Source of the DNA: Methanobacteriota archaeon
GTDB lineage: Archaea > Halobacteriota > Methanomicrobia > Methanomicrobiales > Methanomicrobiaceae
Reading direction: 5' to 3'
DNA length: 13,724 bases
NCBI GenBank assembly: GCA_023396365.1
Contig: JAEWWL010000009.1
Location: 1-13,724, forward strand
Position 1 is the first letter of the stretch; each line of letters begins with the position of its first letter. Below, piece by piece: positions 5,866 to 13,722 of this stretch. The position numbers were made by a program, and so were the translations under genes. The notes under the pieces were generated by a model. The model searched no databases. It had not been told where the DNA came from and saw only the letters and a program-made list of their open reading frames with translations.

Positions 5866-5886
5866 GATTTTTCCGGTGAATTGCCA
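5866..5886 (+). promoter_or_regulatory. T run and GGTGA ribosome binding site that decides the DUF167 start
   Basis: A T5 run (about 5868-5872) that could end the upstream RNA is followed by GGTGA at 5875-5879, seven bases before ATG 5887. GGTGA is complementary to the archaeal 16S 3' end. This favours ATG 5887 over the GTG at 5794, which lies inside the structured RNA. Confidence 0.6.
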
Positions 5887-6204
5887 ATGGACATAGAAGA
5901 TGCCATGACAGAGACTATTGAAGGTGTCATAATCTCTCTTGATGTATCCGCCGGCAGCAAAAAAACGGTTTTTCCTTTTGGCTACAACGAATGGCGAAAG
6001 GCATTCCTTTGCAGAATTGATGCTCCTCCTGTTGAAGGCAGGGCGAATAAGGAGATTGTATCAGCGCTTGCAGAATTTTTTTCTGTCTCAAAATCAGATG
6101 TCTCAATAATAAGCGGTGCAACATCATCGATGAAGCGTGTTCTTGTAACAGGTATAAAGGAAAATGATGCATCAGCTCTTCTTTTAAAAAGCCTTAAGGA
6201 TTAA
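5887..6204 (+). CDS. DUF167 / YggU family protein
   Basis: This is a small conserved protein of unknown function found in bacteria, archaea and eukaryotes. The 105-residue product shows the family pattern: an early beta strand GVIISLDVSAGSKK, then the signature RIDAPPVEGRANKEIV at about 43-58, a helix ALAEFFSV, and the strand region SIISGATSSMKRVLV ending near residue 87. Length is normal. I chose ATG 5887 because GGTGA stands just before it; a longer open frame back to GTG 5794 would overlap the guide RNA and adds no family sequence. It lies between the guide RNA and dnaG and may be expressed separately, as an eight-T tract follows it. No catalytic role can be assigned from sequence. Confidence 0.85.
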   Translation: MDIEDAMTETIEGVIISLDVSAGSKKTVFPFGYNEWRKAFLCRIDAPPVEGRANKEIVSALAEFFSVSKSDVSIISGATSSMKRVLVTGIKENDASALLLKSLKD

Positions 6205-6226
6205 TTTCATTCATCAGCTGCACATA

Positions 6227-6236
6227 ATTTTTTTTC
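6227..6236 (+). terminator. Oligo-T terminator after the DUF167 gene
   Basis: A run of T (6228-6235) follows the stop at 6204 by about 25 bases. It precedes the dnaG promoter, so it probably separates the two transcripts. Confidence 0.5.
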
Positions 6237-6262
6237 CTGCTTATCCCAGGGCATTAAATTAA

Positions 6263-6291
6263 TTTAAATATATTCAGCTACTATTAGTCAT
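6263..6291 (+). promoter_or_regulatory. dnaG promoter region
   Basis: TTTAAATATA (6263-6272) is a good archaeal TATA box; a start about 25 bases on would be near 6292 and give a leader of about 70 bases. The downstream element TATTAGTCAT (6282-6291) recurs exactly at 10414-10423 in front of carS at a similar place. Confidence 0.45.
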
Positions 6292-6364
6292 CTTGCCTTA
6301 TGAAAATCATAAAGAGCACATTTACATATTTCACAAAATTATCACATCACAGGAGGAATTATTA

Positions 6365-7558
6365 TTGTACTCACCGGAAACTACAAAATATCAGATTCAC
6401 ATCGAATTTGAAACTGAAGGGGTGGTTGAAAAATCCGATGTTGTCGGAGCCATATTCGGCCAGACAGAAGGTCTTTTGGGAGAGGATCTTGATTTGCGCG
6501 ACCTTCAGAGGTCAGGGCGGATAGGAAGAATAGATGTTAAAACAGTAAGCAAAAAAGGGGACACAAAAGGAGAAATCCTGATTTACTCATCAATAGACAG
6601 AGCTGAAACAGCTCTTCTTGCCGCATCACTTGAAACAATCGACAGGGTCGGGCCCTGCACTTCGGTATTCCATGTGAAAAAAATTGAGGACATCAGAATC
6701 TCAAAGCGCAAAAAGATTGTCGAAAGGGCAAAAGAAATACTGATGATGTCCTTTGATGAGGGCTTAATAGACACAAACGACATCATCGATGAGGTCAGGG
6801 AATATTCAAGAGTTGAAAAAATTATTGAGATCGGCCCTGAGAAACTTCCGGCTGGCCCGAATGTTGAGGATTCCGATGCAATAATTGTTGTTGAGGGAAG
6901 AGCTGATGTCATCAACCTCTTAAAATTCGGGATAAAAAACGCGGTTGCAGTTGAAGGCACAAATGTTCCGCAGACCATAATTGAGCTGTGCAAATCAAAA
7001 ACAACAACAGCTTTTCTTGACGGCGACAGGGGAGGGGATCTTATCCTAAGCGAACTTCTTCAGGTTGCAGACATTGACTTTGTCGCAATAGGCCCGCGTG
7101 GAAGAAGTGTTGAGGATATGTCCAGAAAGGAGATAGTAAAGCCTCTCAGAAATAAAGTGCCTGTTGAAGTAATCCTCGGCCATGATGGTTCGGTTGACTT
7201 CAATGTATGCACAACGGCAATTTATGAAGATTCAGCGGATTCTGTTAAGCCAAAAGAGGAGCCGGAACAAATGGGGGTTGAATCAGGTCTTTTAAAGCAG
7301 ATGAATGAGATTAGGGAGGCAAACCTTACACGCTTTTTATCAAAAAGCTATGAGACACTCAATGAGTATCCATCTGATGATATAGAAGCCGCACTGGGCA
7401 AAGTTCCGGAAGGTGTTTTTGGAATAATTACAACCAGAAGCGTAAACCAGAAAATTCTTGATCAGGCAGCATCCCGCGGACTTGATTTTATTGCAGCTCC
7501 TGATTTTAAGGGGATAATTAAAAAGCCTGTTTCAGTTAAGCTTCTTAAGATACCTTAA
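6365..7558 (+). CDS. dnaG: Archaeal DnaG-type primase / exosome subunit
   Basis: Archaeal DnaG has a TOPRIM domain; it can make RNA primers and is also a stable subunit of the RNA-degrading exosome, so its main role in the cell is debated. The product has 397 residues. The N-terminal region is highly typical (YSPETTKYQIHIEFETEG, then DVVGAIFGQTEGLLGEDLDL). The TOPRIM motifs VVEGRADV (about 175-182) and FLDGDRGGD (about 217-225) carry the acidic metal-binding residues, and the conserved C-terminal domain ends at KLLKIP. I chose the TTG at 6365: it begins where family similarity begins and has a strong AGGAGG (6351-6356) eight bases before it. Reading from the TTG at 6293 would add 24 unrelated residues. 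Confidence 0.93.
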   Translation: MYSPETTKYQIHIEFETEGVVEKSDVVGAIFGQTEGLLGEDLDLRDLQRSGRIGRIDVKTVSKKGDTKGEILIYSSIDRAETALLAASLETIDRVGPCTSVFHVKKIEDIRISKRKKIVERAKEILMMSFDEGLIDTNDIIDEVREYSRVEKIIEIGPEKLPAGPNVEDSDAIIVVEGRADVINLLKFGIKNAVAVEGTNVPQTIIELCKSKTTTAFLDGDRGGDLILSELLQVADIDFVAIGPRGRSVEDMSRKEIVKPLRNKVPVEVILGHDGSVDFNVCTTAIYEDSADSVKPKEEPEQMGVESGLLKQMNEIREANLTRFLSKSYETLNEYPSDDIEAALGKVPEGVFGIITTRSVNQKILDQAASRGLDFIAAPDFKGIIKKPVSVKLLKIP

Positions 7559-7614
7559 ATTGGTTTGAGAGGCAACATATGTTCATATTTTGAATAAAAA
7601 GGGATGTAATATTT

Positions 7615-7914
7615 ATGCATAAGGAAGAATTAATAGCCCTCCATCAGTTTATGTTCTCTATTAAAGAAAATTTTGAAAAAGAGAATTCAAATGCAGTGTT
7701 TTCCGAGTATGAATCACTGAAAATAAAACCAAACCAGGTCCATAAAAGCAAGATGGAGCACAAGCATGCAATTTTTGTCCTGGGCCGTGAGATTGCACAG
7801 GCTATGAAGGAGATTGAGCCTTCAGCATCAAAACGAATCGCTGAAAGGATGCATGAACTTGCAGTAAAAACAGAAAAAGAGATAGATGAAGATCCGGACA
7901 GCAGATTTCACTAA
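7615..7914 (+). CDS. UPF0058 family protein
   Basis: This belongs to a small archaeal family of unknown function, largely euryarchaeal. The 99-residue product matches the family from start to end: MHKEELIALHQFMFSIKENF, then VHKSKMEHKHAIFVLGREIA at about 42-61, and a helical C-terminal half ending in acidic residues and SRFH. It looks fully helical and soluble, and the conserved His residues (HKSKMEHKH) suggest metal or nucleic-acid contact, which is only a guess. It lies 56 bases after dnaG and may share its transcript. AT-rich, T-run sequence follows, and the next genes are on the other strand. Confidence 0.85.
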   Translation: MHKEELIALHQFMFSIKENFEKENSNAVFSEYESLKIKPNQVHKSKMEHKHAIFVLGREIAQAMKEIEPSASKRIAERMHELAVKTEKEIDEDPDSRFH

Positions 7915-7970
7915 AAAATAAAAAAACAGTATTACTAATCCAAAAATCCAAAAAAAAAAATAAAATTTTT
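7915..7970. terminator. Convergent terminator region
   Basis: The 56 bases between the UPF0058 stop and the end of the minus-strand ligase are almost pure A/T. An eleven-A run (7950-7960) gives oligo-T on the minus strand but lies beyond the ligase stop, so it fits as that operon's terminator. A T run at 7966-7971 could stop the plus-strand transcript. Confidence 0.5.
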
Positions 7971-8768
7971 TCAGATATAATTTTTTTCAGTTTTTATTAA
8001 ATATTCGGCAAGCAGTTTGGGAACAGGCGCATGCATGCAGTGCCAGTTTGGTGTTCCATTCACCTCCAAAACTGTATATGAATCATAAAACGGCAAAAGA
8101 TCAACCCCGCAGTAATCTATGCCGACCGCTTTTGCAGCACCTGATGCAATTCCTGCCATCTCTTCGGGGATTTCCAAAACTGCTCTTCCGCATCCTCCCT
8201 GGTGGATGTTATGTGCAAAAGAGTCAGAAACTCTCTGAATTGCTCCAACAGCCTCTCCGTCTATTACAAAGACCCTGAAGTCACAGTCATTTTTTATAAA
8301 TTCCTGGATGTAATAGGGAGAGTCCTCTTTTAATTCTGACATATCAGAGAATGGATAGATTCCGTTTCCGTCAAAACCATAAACAGGCTTGTAGACTACA
8401 GTTTCATGCTTCTCCAAAAATTTTTCCACATCATCCCTAAAACCGGTAAAAATTGTCTGTGGCGTTCTGATTTTGTTTTTGATAAGCCTTGCAGTTGTCT
8501 GAACCTTGCTTGCACAGGCCGCTATCGCATCAGGTGAGTTTACAACCCTGTTTTTGATGCTGAGTGCGCTTATCATCTCAAATGAAAGCTCATCCTGCCT
8601 AATCCCGCATACCCAGATTAAGTCTCCCTCAATATCCTGTGAAAACGGGTTTGTCGAATACAAATCAAGATATGAAAATTCAGCGCCCATCCTTTCCAGT
8701 TCACGGGCAACCATTCCGGTTGAATTATCAGACGGCGTATCAGTCGGTTTTTTAATTATGCGTATCAT
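7971..8768 (-). CDS. RimK-like ATP-grasp alpha-L-glutamate ligase (MptN/CofF type)
   Basis: Members of this family add a glutamate to a cofactor with ATP: MptN acts on tetrahydromethanopterin, CofF on coenzyme F420. The 265-residue product has ATP-grasp features: YKPVYGFDGNGI (about 126-137, nucleotide-binding Lys127), IQEFI (154-158), FRVFVIDG (164-171), and metal-binding residues in GVDLLP (221-226) and LEVNGTPNW (234-242). It lies 21 bp after the Tes-like gene; the M. jannaschii homologues MJ0619 and MJ0620 (MptN) are also neighbours, which favours MptN. GGTG lies five bases before the ATG. Sequence alone does not settle MptN against CofF or an uncharacterised specificity. A T9 run (minus strand) in the short gap could weaken its transcription. 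Confidence 0.75.
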   Translation of the reverse strand: MIRIIKKPTDTPSDNSTGMVARELERMGAEFSYLDLYSTNPFSQDIEGDLIWVCGIRQDELSFEMISALSIKNRVVNSPDAIAACASKVQTTARLIKNKIRTPQTIFTGFRDDVEKFLEKHETVVYKPVYGFDGNGIYPFSDMSELKEDSPYYIQEFIKNDCDFRVFVIDGEAVGAIQRVSDSFAHNIHQGGCGRAVLEIPEEMAGIASGAAKAVGIDYCGVDLLPFYDSYTVLEVNGTPNWHCMHAPVPKLLAEYLIKTEKNYI

Positions 8769-8789
8769 GCATGCACCAAAAAAAAAGAA

Positions 8790-10283
8790 TTAATCAAGAT
8801 CTGCGAGAGGATCCTGCGCCACTAATGGTTTTGAAAATTTCTTCCAGACCTCTTCTCTGAAAACCGGCCCTGAATTGTATGTGCAGAACGGTATTAATCT
8901 GCCGTCAGGTGTTGCATAGTGAATGCAGCAGCGCTGAACTCTTTCAACATCATAGTTGTAATTGTCCATGAAATGCATTGTTCCAATAAAAAGTGCATTC
9001 CAGTGGAAATCTTTTAATGCCTCAAAGTCCTGCTTTACAAGGGCCTGGTAGAGCATCTTCCAAAATACTGTATTGTATTTTCCCGATTCATTGTTCTTTA
9101 AGGAGGAGTGAACACCTTTTAATCCTTCAACAAGAGTGATATATTTATTAAGAGTCTTTTTGTCGTCTAATTTTTCAGTCATCTGCTCAAGAACTTTGAA
9201 AAATTCGTCGACATTTATCAGTTTGTTTACAGCAACAAGCCTGTCATCTGTAACAAAAGCATATGTTGCAGCGCCGCAGTGCTGATGGGTTGTAAATTCT
9301 ATCTGCGGTTTTCCTGTGTATGCCTCAACCAGGTGAGAGACCGGTATAATGCATGGAACAGGATAGAAATAATCCTTCTTTAATGCTCCGTCTGTCTGCT
9401 CCTCAATTCTTTTTGCAAGGTCAGGAATTGTCACACGCTCTTTTATGACATCATCTTCAGATGCGGCGCCGGTGAATGCAACAGGCTGGAAGTTTACTCC
9501 TCTTACAACATTTATGTGCTCTGCCGCAAATCTGATTATGTCTCCGACCTCGTGATCGTTTTTGCCGTTAATTACTGTCGGCACAAGAACTATCCCCTGG
9601 CCTACTTCAGAGCAGTTTTCAATTACCTTTTTGCTAATATTTAAAAGCGGATTTGTCTCCTTTGTAACCCCGTCAAAATGAAGATAAATTGTGCTTAAGC
9701 CGGCCTCTTTTAAATCCTTTACAAGTTTTTTATCCCTTGCAAGTTTGATGCCGTTTGAAGCCATCTGTATCTGCTTAAATCCCATTTCTCTTGCAGTTTT
9801 TATAATCTCTACAAGATCATCCCTCATTGTAGGCTCTCCGCCGGAGAACTGTACTGCCGGTGCAGGGCATGGCTTTTCATCGCGGAGCATCTTTAGCATT
9901 GAGACAATCTGATCAAATGTGGGTTCATAGATATATCCGCATGCACGCGCATTTGCAAAACAGAAATCGCAGTTTAAATTGCACCTGTTTGTAAGATCTA
10001 TATTTGCAAGAAGTGTTGTTGATTTATGATTGTTGCACAGACCGCATGCAAAAGGGCACTCTTCAGTTGATGCCTGCCTGTTTGGATTTTCAACCCCCTT
10101 TCCAACAGCATCATACGCATCAAAGCGCCTGTACATTTCAGGATCCGACCAGTACAGGTTCCTGAATTTACCGTGTTTTGGACATGTCCTGACGATCCAA
10201 ATCTGATTATCCTCTTCTATTATATCAGCGGGAAGTACTGCACCACACTCAGGACAAAGACCTTTAGTTGTTTTTACCACCAT
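8790..10283 (-). CDS. tes: Radical SAM tetraether lipid synthase-like protein (MJ0619/Tes family)
   Basis: The characterised homologue MJ0619 joins the chains of two archaeol lipids to make membrane-spanning tetraethers; it was earlier proposed as a methanopterin methylase. The product has about 497 residues. N-terminal cysteines suit a rubredoxin-like iron site (CPEC at about 10-13, then TCPKHG). A second cluster region ECPFACGLC precedes the radical SAM motif CNLNCDFC (about 101-108). FSGGEP, the SAM-amino-group motif, follows, and the C-terminal half has further conserved Cys (HQHCGAAT, RCCIHY, FCTYN). Length matches the methanogen family. I chose ATG 10283, with GTGAG upstream; GTG 10295 is possible. 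It is first of two minus-strand genes and diverges from carS, another lipid gene. Confidence 0.8.
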   Translation of the reverse strand: MVVKTTKGLCPECGAVLPADIIEEDNQIWIVRTCPKHGKFRNLYWSDPEMYRRFDAYDAVGKGVENPNRQASTEECPFACGLCNNHKSTTLLANIDLTNRCNLNCDFCFANARACGYIYEPTFDQIVSMLKMLRDEKPCPAPAVQFSGGEPTMRDDLVEIIKTAREMGFKQIQMASNGIKLARDKKLVKDLKEAGLSTIYLHFDGVTKETNPLLNISKKVIENCSEVGQGIVLVPTVINGKNDHEVGDIIRFAAEHINVVRGVNFQPVAFTGAASEDDVIKERVTIPDLAKRIEEQTDGALKKDYFYPVPCIIPVSHLVEAYTGKPQIEFTTHQHCGAATYAFVTDDRLVAVNKLINVDEFFKVLEQMTEKLDDKKTLNKYITLVEGLKGVHSSLKNNESGKYNTVFWKMLYQALVKQDFEALKDFHWNALFIGTMHFMDNYNYDVERVQRCCIHYATPDGRLIPFCTYNSGPVFREEVWKKFSKPLVAQDPLADLD

Positions 10284-10424
10284 TTTTGCTCTCACATATT
10301 TGCATTCATATTTCTATTCTGAATATCATCAGATAAAGATTGTTTGTAAACCGGGGTTTTTTTCCGGTTTATACAATCCGCTTTGATACATTATTTATTT
10401 TATTAATTCTTTATATTAGTCATA
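10284..10424. promoter_or_regulatory. Divergent control region between the tes-like gene and carS
   Basis: This 141-bp AT-rich gap contains promoters for both directions and a strong palindrome at 10338-10378. On the plus side, TTATTTATTTTATTAA (about 10391-10406) is TATA-like, followed by TATTAGTCAT (10414-10423). On the minus side, GTGAG (about 10291-10295) is the probable ribosome binding site for ATG 10283, with AT-rich sequence around 10296-10336. Confidence 0.5.
10338..10378. repeat. Two-part palindrome in the divergent lipid gene promoter
   Basis: TAAACCGG (10347-10354) and CCGGTTTA (10364-10371) are perfect inverted copies around GGTTTTTTT. Outside them GATTGT (10338-10343) and ACAATC (10373-10378) also pair, with TTG facing T as the only break. 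The total is 14 bp of pairing. It could be an operator for both genes or a hairpin. The T7 run lies inside the loop, so it is not a standard terminator. Confidence 0.6.
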
Positions 10425-10979
10425 TTGTTGCCTTTAAATGTTAATCCTATTGAAATTCTGATGTCTCTGGTTATGGCATTGTGGATTATGCTTCCTGCAT
10501 ATGTGCCAAACTCAGCCGCAGCAGTCTTCGGGGGCGGCACTCCGATGGATTTTGGAAAAAATTATGGCGATGGCAGAAGAATATTTGGAGAGGGAAAGAC
10601 CTGGAGAGGATTTTTTGGCGGAATTTTTTCAGGTGTTTTAGCTGGAGCCATATTAATCCTAATCGGAGCATACACCGGATTTATTGTCCATACATTCCTG
10701 TCAGTTCTTCTTCTTGCAGCAGGCGCACTTTTAGGGGATCTGGTAAAGAGCTTTTTTAAAAGACGCCTTAATAAAAAACGCGGAGAGGAGTGGCTGATTG
10801 CTGATCAGTACGACCTTGTTGCAGGCTCGCTTCTTCTTGTGCTCTGCCTTGACACACAATGGTTTTTTGCAAACATCACACCTGTCGTATTTTTATGGAT
10901 AATTATAATCACACCTCTTTTACACAGGAGCGCCAATATTATAGGATACTTAATCGGAGTGAAGGATGTTCCATGGTAA
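10425..10979 (+). CDS. carS: CDP-archaeol synthase
   Basis: CarS uses CTP to activate unsaturated archaetidic acid to CDP-archaeol, the branch point for all archaeal phospholipids, in the cytoplasmic membrane. The 184-residue product is mostly hydrophobic helices and has the family motifs LPAYVPNSAA, FGGGTPMDFGK, GRRIFGEGKTWRGFFGG (about 50-66), GDLVKSFFKRR (about 104-114) and DQYD (127-130). The start is uncertain: TTG 10425 or 10428 give a full first membrane helix, whereas ATG 10461 shortens it; none has a clear ribosome binding site. It opens the carS-pyrE-purD-argF run, and its last seven bases overlap the pyrE start. The enzyme consumes CTP, so sitting beside a pyrimidine gene makes metabolic sense. 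Confidence 0.9.
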   Translation: MLPLNVNPIEILMSLVMALWIMLPAYVPNSAAAVFGGGTPMDFGKNYGDGRRIFGEGKTWRGFFGGIFSGVLAGAILILIGAYTGFIVHTFLSVLLLAAGALLGDLVKSFFKRRLNKKRGEEWLIADQYDLVAGSLLLVLCLDTQWFFANITPVVFLWIIIITPLLHRSANIIGYLIGVKDVPW

Positions 10980-11485
10980 ATGAGATAGCAGAAATTCTCA
11001 TAAAATACGGTGCAATCGAATTTGGTGATTTTACCCTTGCATCAGGCGCGAAGAGCAGCTACTACATAGATATAAAAACCGCATCAGCAAACCCTGCACT
11101 TTTGCGTGCAATCGGCGATACCATTGCAGAGAGATTTGATTTTGATGTTGTCGCAGGTGTAGCATTAGGCGCTGTGCCTGTTGCCGTATCTGTATCTTTA
11201 TCTTCAGGAAAGCCATATTGCATTATCAGAAAGGAAGAAAAGAATCACGGCAAGTCCGGAAATATTATCGGCGATGTAAAGGGCAAAAATGTTCTGCTTG
11301 TAGAGGACGTAATAACATCAGGCGGCAGTGTGGCTTATGGAATAAACGCGCTCAAAGATGCCGGTGCAGTTATTAAAGGTGTTGTAACAATTGTTGACAG
11401 AGAGCAGGGCGGAGAAGAAAAATTAAATGATCTGGGAGTAAAACTTCATTCTCTTGTCCGGGCATCTGAAATTATGAATAAATAA
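10973..11485 (+). CDS. pyrE: Orotate phosphoribosyltransferase
   Basis: It joins orotate to PRPP to give orotidine monophosphate, fifth step of UMP synthesis. The 170-residue product has the type I PRTase fold with FTLASGAKSSYYIDIK near the N-terminus, GVALGAVPVA, a flexible-loop region IRKEEKNHG and the PRPP-binding signature VEDVITSGGS at about 110-119. The frame is open back to 10859, but that part is antisense to nothing useful and overlaps carS; ATG 10973 fits the family and has GGAGTGA (10956-10962) ten bases upstream. It overlaps the end of carS by seven bases, which points to one transcript and probable translational coupling. Purine and arginine genes follow. Confidence 0.94.
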   Translation: MVNEIAEILIKYGAIEFGDFTLASGAKSSYYIDIKTASANPALLRAIGDTIAERFDFDVVAGVALGAVPVAVSVSLSSGKPYCIIRKEEKNHGKSGNIIGDVKGKNVLLVEDVITSGGSVAYGINALKDAGAVIKGVVTIVDREQGGEEKLNDLGVKLHSLVRASEIMNK

Positions 11486-11518
11486 AACCAACTTATTAGG
11501 TATATTGCGGAGATATAA

Positions 11519-12811
11519 ATGAGTATGAAGGTTCTTGTTGTGGGCGGAGGCGGCAGAGAGCATGCAATAGCAAAAGCACTCTCCCGCAACGAAGCTTGTG
11601 AAATATATTCGGTAATGCCAAAGAAAAATCCGGGAATTGCAAAACTCTGCAAAGACTTTCATATCTGCAAAGATACGGATAAAGAAACAATTGCAGGATT
11701 TGCTCTGAAAGCCGGTGTTGAATATGCCGTTATTGGTCCTGAAGCGCCGCTTGAGGCAGGTGTTGTTGATTACCTTGAGGACAGGGGGATTGCATGCGTA
11801 GGGCCATCAAGAATTGCGGCACGCCTTGAAACCGACAAGGCATTCTGCCGGGAAATGATGGAGAAATACGGTGTTGCGGGCTGCCCGAAGTATCGTGTTT
11901 TTCATGATGCAAAAGATGCTGCCAGATTCATTTTAGACAATGACGGAGATCTTGCAATAAAGCCGATTGGTCTTACCGGCGGAAAGGGCGTCAAGATTAT
12001 GGGCGAGCATTTCGGCCGTGAAGGCGCAATAGAATATGTAAATGAAATCGGCGGCAATGTTGTCCTTGAAGAAAGGCTGATTGGCGAAGAGTTTACGCTG
12101 ATGGCCTTTGTTGACGGTACACATCTTGTGCCCATGCCTCTTGTTCAGGATCATAAAAGAGCCTATGACGGCGACGTCGGCCCAAACACAGGCGGGATGG
12201 GTTCATACACAATGCCTGATCATATGCTTCCATTTGTTTTAAAAACTGATTATGACAAGGCTCTTAGTATAATGAAGGATGTCGTTGCATTCATGAATAA
12301 AGCAGGGACACCTTACAGGGGCATATTATACGGGCAGTTCATGAACACTTCAGACGGACCAAAAGTAATTGAATTTAATGCAAGATTTGGCGATCCTGAG
12401 GCGATGAACCTTCTCACACTGCTAAAATCAGATTTCTGCGAAATTGTTAAGCGTATTGTTGATGGAACACTCAGTGCATCGCATGTTGAATTTGAGAAGA
12501 AGGCATCAGTCTGCAAATATATCGTCCCGAAAGGATATCCCGACTCTCCAAAGGCAGATGAGGAGATATCGACAGGAAATATCGGTGATGCACATCTCTA
12601 CTACGCCAATGTCAGCGAAAGAAATGACAAACTCTATACACAGACATCGAGGACTCTTGCCTTTGTCGGAATGGCAGACACACTTTTAGAGGCGGAGAGT
12701 ATTGCCGAATCTGCATCATCATCTGTTAAGGGATCTGTTTTTTACCGAAGGGATATAGGAACAGAAGAGGTTCTTAAAAAGCGCATCAGTCACATGAAGG
12801 AATTAAGATGA
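11519..12811 (+). CDS. purD: Phosphoribosylamine-glycine ligase (GAR synthetase)
   Basis: It makes glycinamide ribonucleotide from phosphoribosylamine, glycine and ATP, second step of purine synthesis. The 430-residue product has the N-terminal nucleotide-binding start KVLVVGGGGREHAIA, then VIGPEAPLEAG, GPSRIAARLETDK and the ATP-grasp core KPIGLTGGKGVKI (about 148-160). The metal-binding segment NTGGMGSYT and the characteristic EFNARFGDPEAMNLL follow, with a normal C-terminal domain. ATG 11519 is preceded by GGAGA (11509-11513); ATG 11525 is possible but more distant. It lies 33 bases after pyrE, and its TGA overlaps the argF start by four bases (ATGA). Confidence 0.95.
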   Translation: MSMKVLVVGGGGREHAIAKALSRNEACEIYSVMPKKNPGIAKLCKDFHICKDTDKETIAGFALKAGVEYAVIGPEAPLEAGVVDYLEDRGIACVGPSRIAARLETDKAFCREMMEKYGVAGCPKYRVFHDAKDAARFILDNDGDLAIKPIGLTGGKGVKIMGEHFGREGAIEYVNEIGGNVVLEERLIGEEFTLMAFVDGTHLVPMPLVQDHKRAYDGDVGPNTGGMGSYTMPDHMLPFVLKTDYDKALSIMKDVVAFMNKAGTPYRGILYGQFMNTSDGPKVIEFNARFGDPEAMNLLTLLKSDFCEIVKRIVDGTLSASHVEFEKKASVCKYIVPKGYPDSPKADEEISTGNIGDAHLYYANVSERNDKLYTQTSRTLAFVGMADTLLEAESIAESASSSVKGSVFYRRDIGTEEVLKKRISHMKELR

Positions 12812-13722
12812 AAAAGGATATTTTATCAATACTTGATCTGACAAAACAGGAGTTTGAAGAGGTAATATCTCTTGCAGCAGACTTAAAGCGCAAAAGAGCG
12901 GAAGGGAAATCTGATGACATCCTCTCAAAAAAAGTTCTCGGGATGATCTTTGAAAAGTCATCCACAAGAACACGCATATCTTTTGAGGTCGGTATGTTTG
13001 AGCTTGGCGGACACGCCATATTCTTAAATCCGCATGACATGCAGCTTGGAAGGGGAGAGGAGGTAAAAGATACGGCACGTGTTTTATCACGCTACCTCTC
13101 TGCAATTATGATTCGCTCTTATTATCACAGCACTGTTGAGGAGATTGCCGGATATGCAGCAATTCCGGTGATTAACGGTCTTTCAGATAAGGAGCACCCG
13201 TGCCAGATTCTCGCTGATGTGCTTACAATAAAGGAGAATTTCGGTGATGATTTATCAGGGATAAAAGTTGCCTGGATAGGGGATGGAAACAACGTCTGCA
13301 ATTCTTTGATACTTTCATCTGCATATACCGGATTTGAGGTGAGGGTTTCAACACCAAAGGGATATGAGCCTGACGCAGAGATTGTTAAAGCCGCAGAGAA
13401 AGCAGGGGCGAAGATAAAATTCTTTGAAAGTCCAAAGGATGCTGTAAAAGATTCACATGTTGTGTATACGGACACATGGATTTCCATGGGTTCTGAAGAC
13501 GAAAAAGACACCCGTCTCAAAGCATTTTTTGGATATTGTGTTGACAGTGAGCTTTTAAAGAATGCTGACAAAAACGCGGTTGTAATGCACTGCCTTCCGG
13601 CACACAGAGGAGAAGAGATTAGTGAGGATGTTATGGAGGGAGAGCAGAGTGTTGTCTGGGACCAGGCTGAAAACCGCCTTCATGCACAAAAAGCTCTTCT
13701 TGTAAAACTGCTCAGGAAATAA
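12808..13722 (+). CDS. argF: Ornithine carbamoyltransferase
   Basis: It transfers the carbamoyl group from carbamoyl phosphate to ornithine to make citrulline in arginine synthesis. The 304-residue product is complete and of normal length. It shows the carbamoyl-phosphate motif SSTRTR (51-56), RSYYHST (103-109), the HPCQ motif (130-133) in SDKEHPCQILADVLT, the ornithine-loop segment DTWISMGSE (222-230) and the active-site Cys in HCLPAHRGEE (261-270). The DTWISMG loop identifies ornithine rather than aspartate or putrescine carbamoyltransferase. The ATG overlaps the purD stop, so the two are probably co-translated. The stop is two bases before the window end, so any downstream partner is not visible. 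Confidence 0.95.
   Translation: MKKDILSILDLTKQEFEEVISLAADLKRKRAEGKSDDILSKKVLGMIFEKSSTRTRISFEVGMFELGGHAIFLNPHDMQLGRGEEVKDTARVLSRYLSAIMIRSYYHSTVEEIAGYAAIPVINGLSDKEHPCQILADVLTIKENFGDDLSGIKVAWIGDGNNVCNSLILSSAYTGFEVRVSTPKGYEPDAEIVKAAEKAGAKIKFFESPKDAVKDSHVVYTDTWISMGSEDEKDTRLKAFFGYCVDSELLKNADKNAVVMHCLPAHRGEEISEDVMEGEQSVVWDQAENRLHAQKALLVKLLRK

Noticed and set aside
5794..5886. 31-residue N-terminal extension of the DUF167 protein from a GTG
   Set aside because: It lies inside the structured RNA and adds no family sequence; ATG 5887 has its own GGTGA site.
5462..5960. Minus-strand open frames across the pyrC end and the intergenic region
   Set aside because: They are shadows of pyrC and of the RNA helices, with no recognisable protein motif or ribosome binding site.
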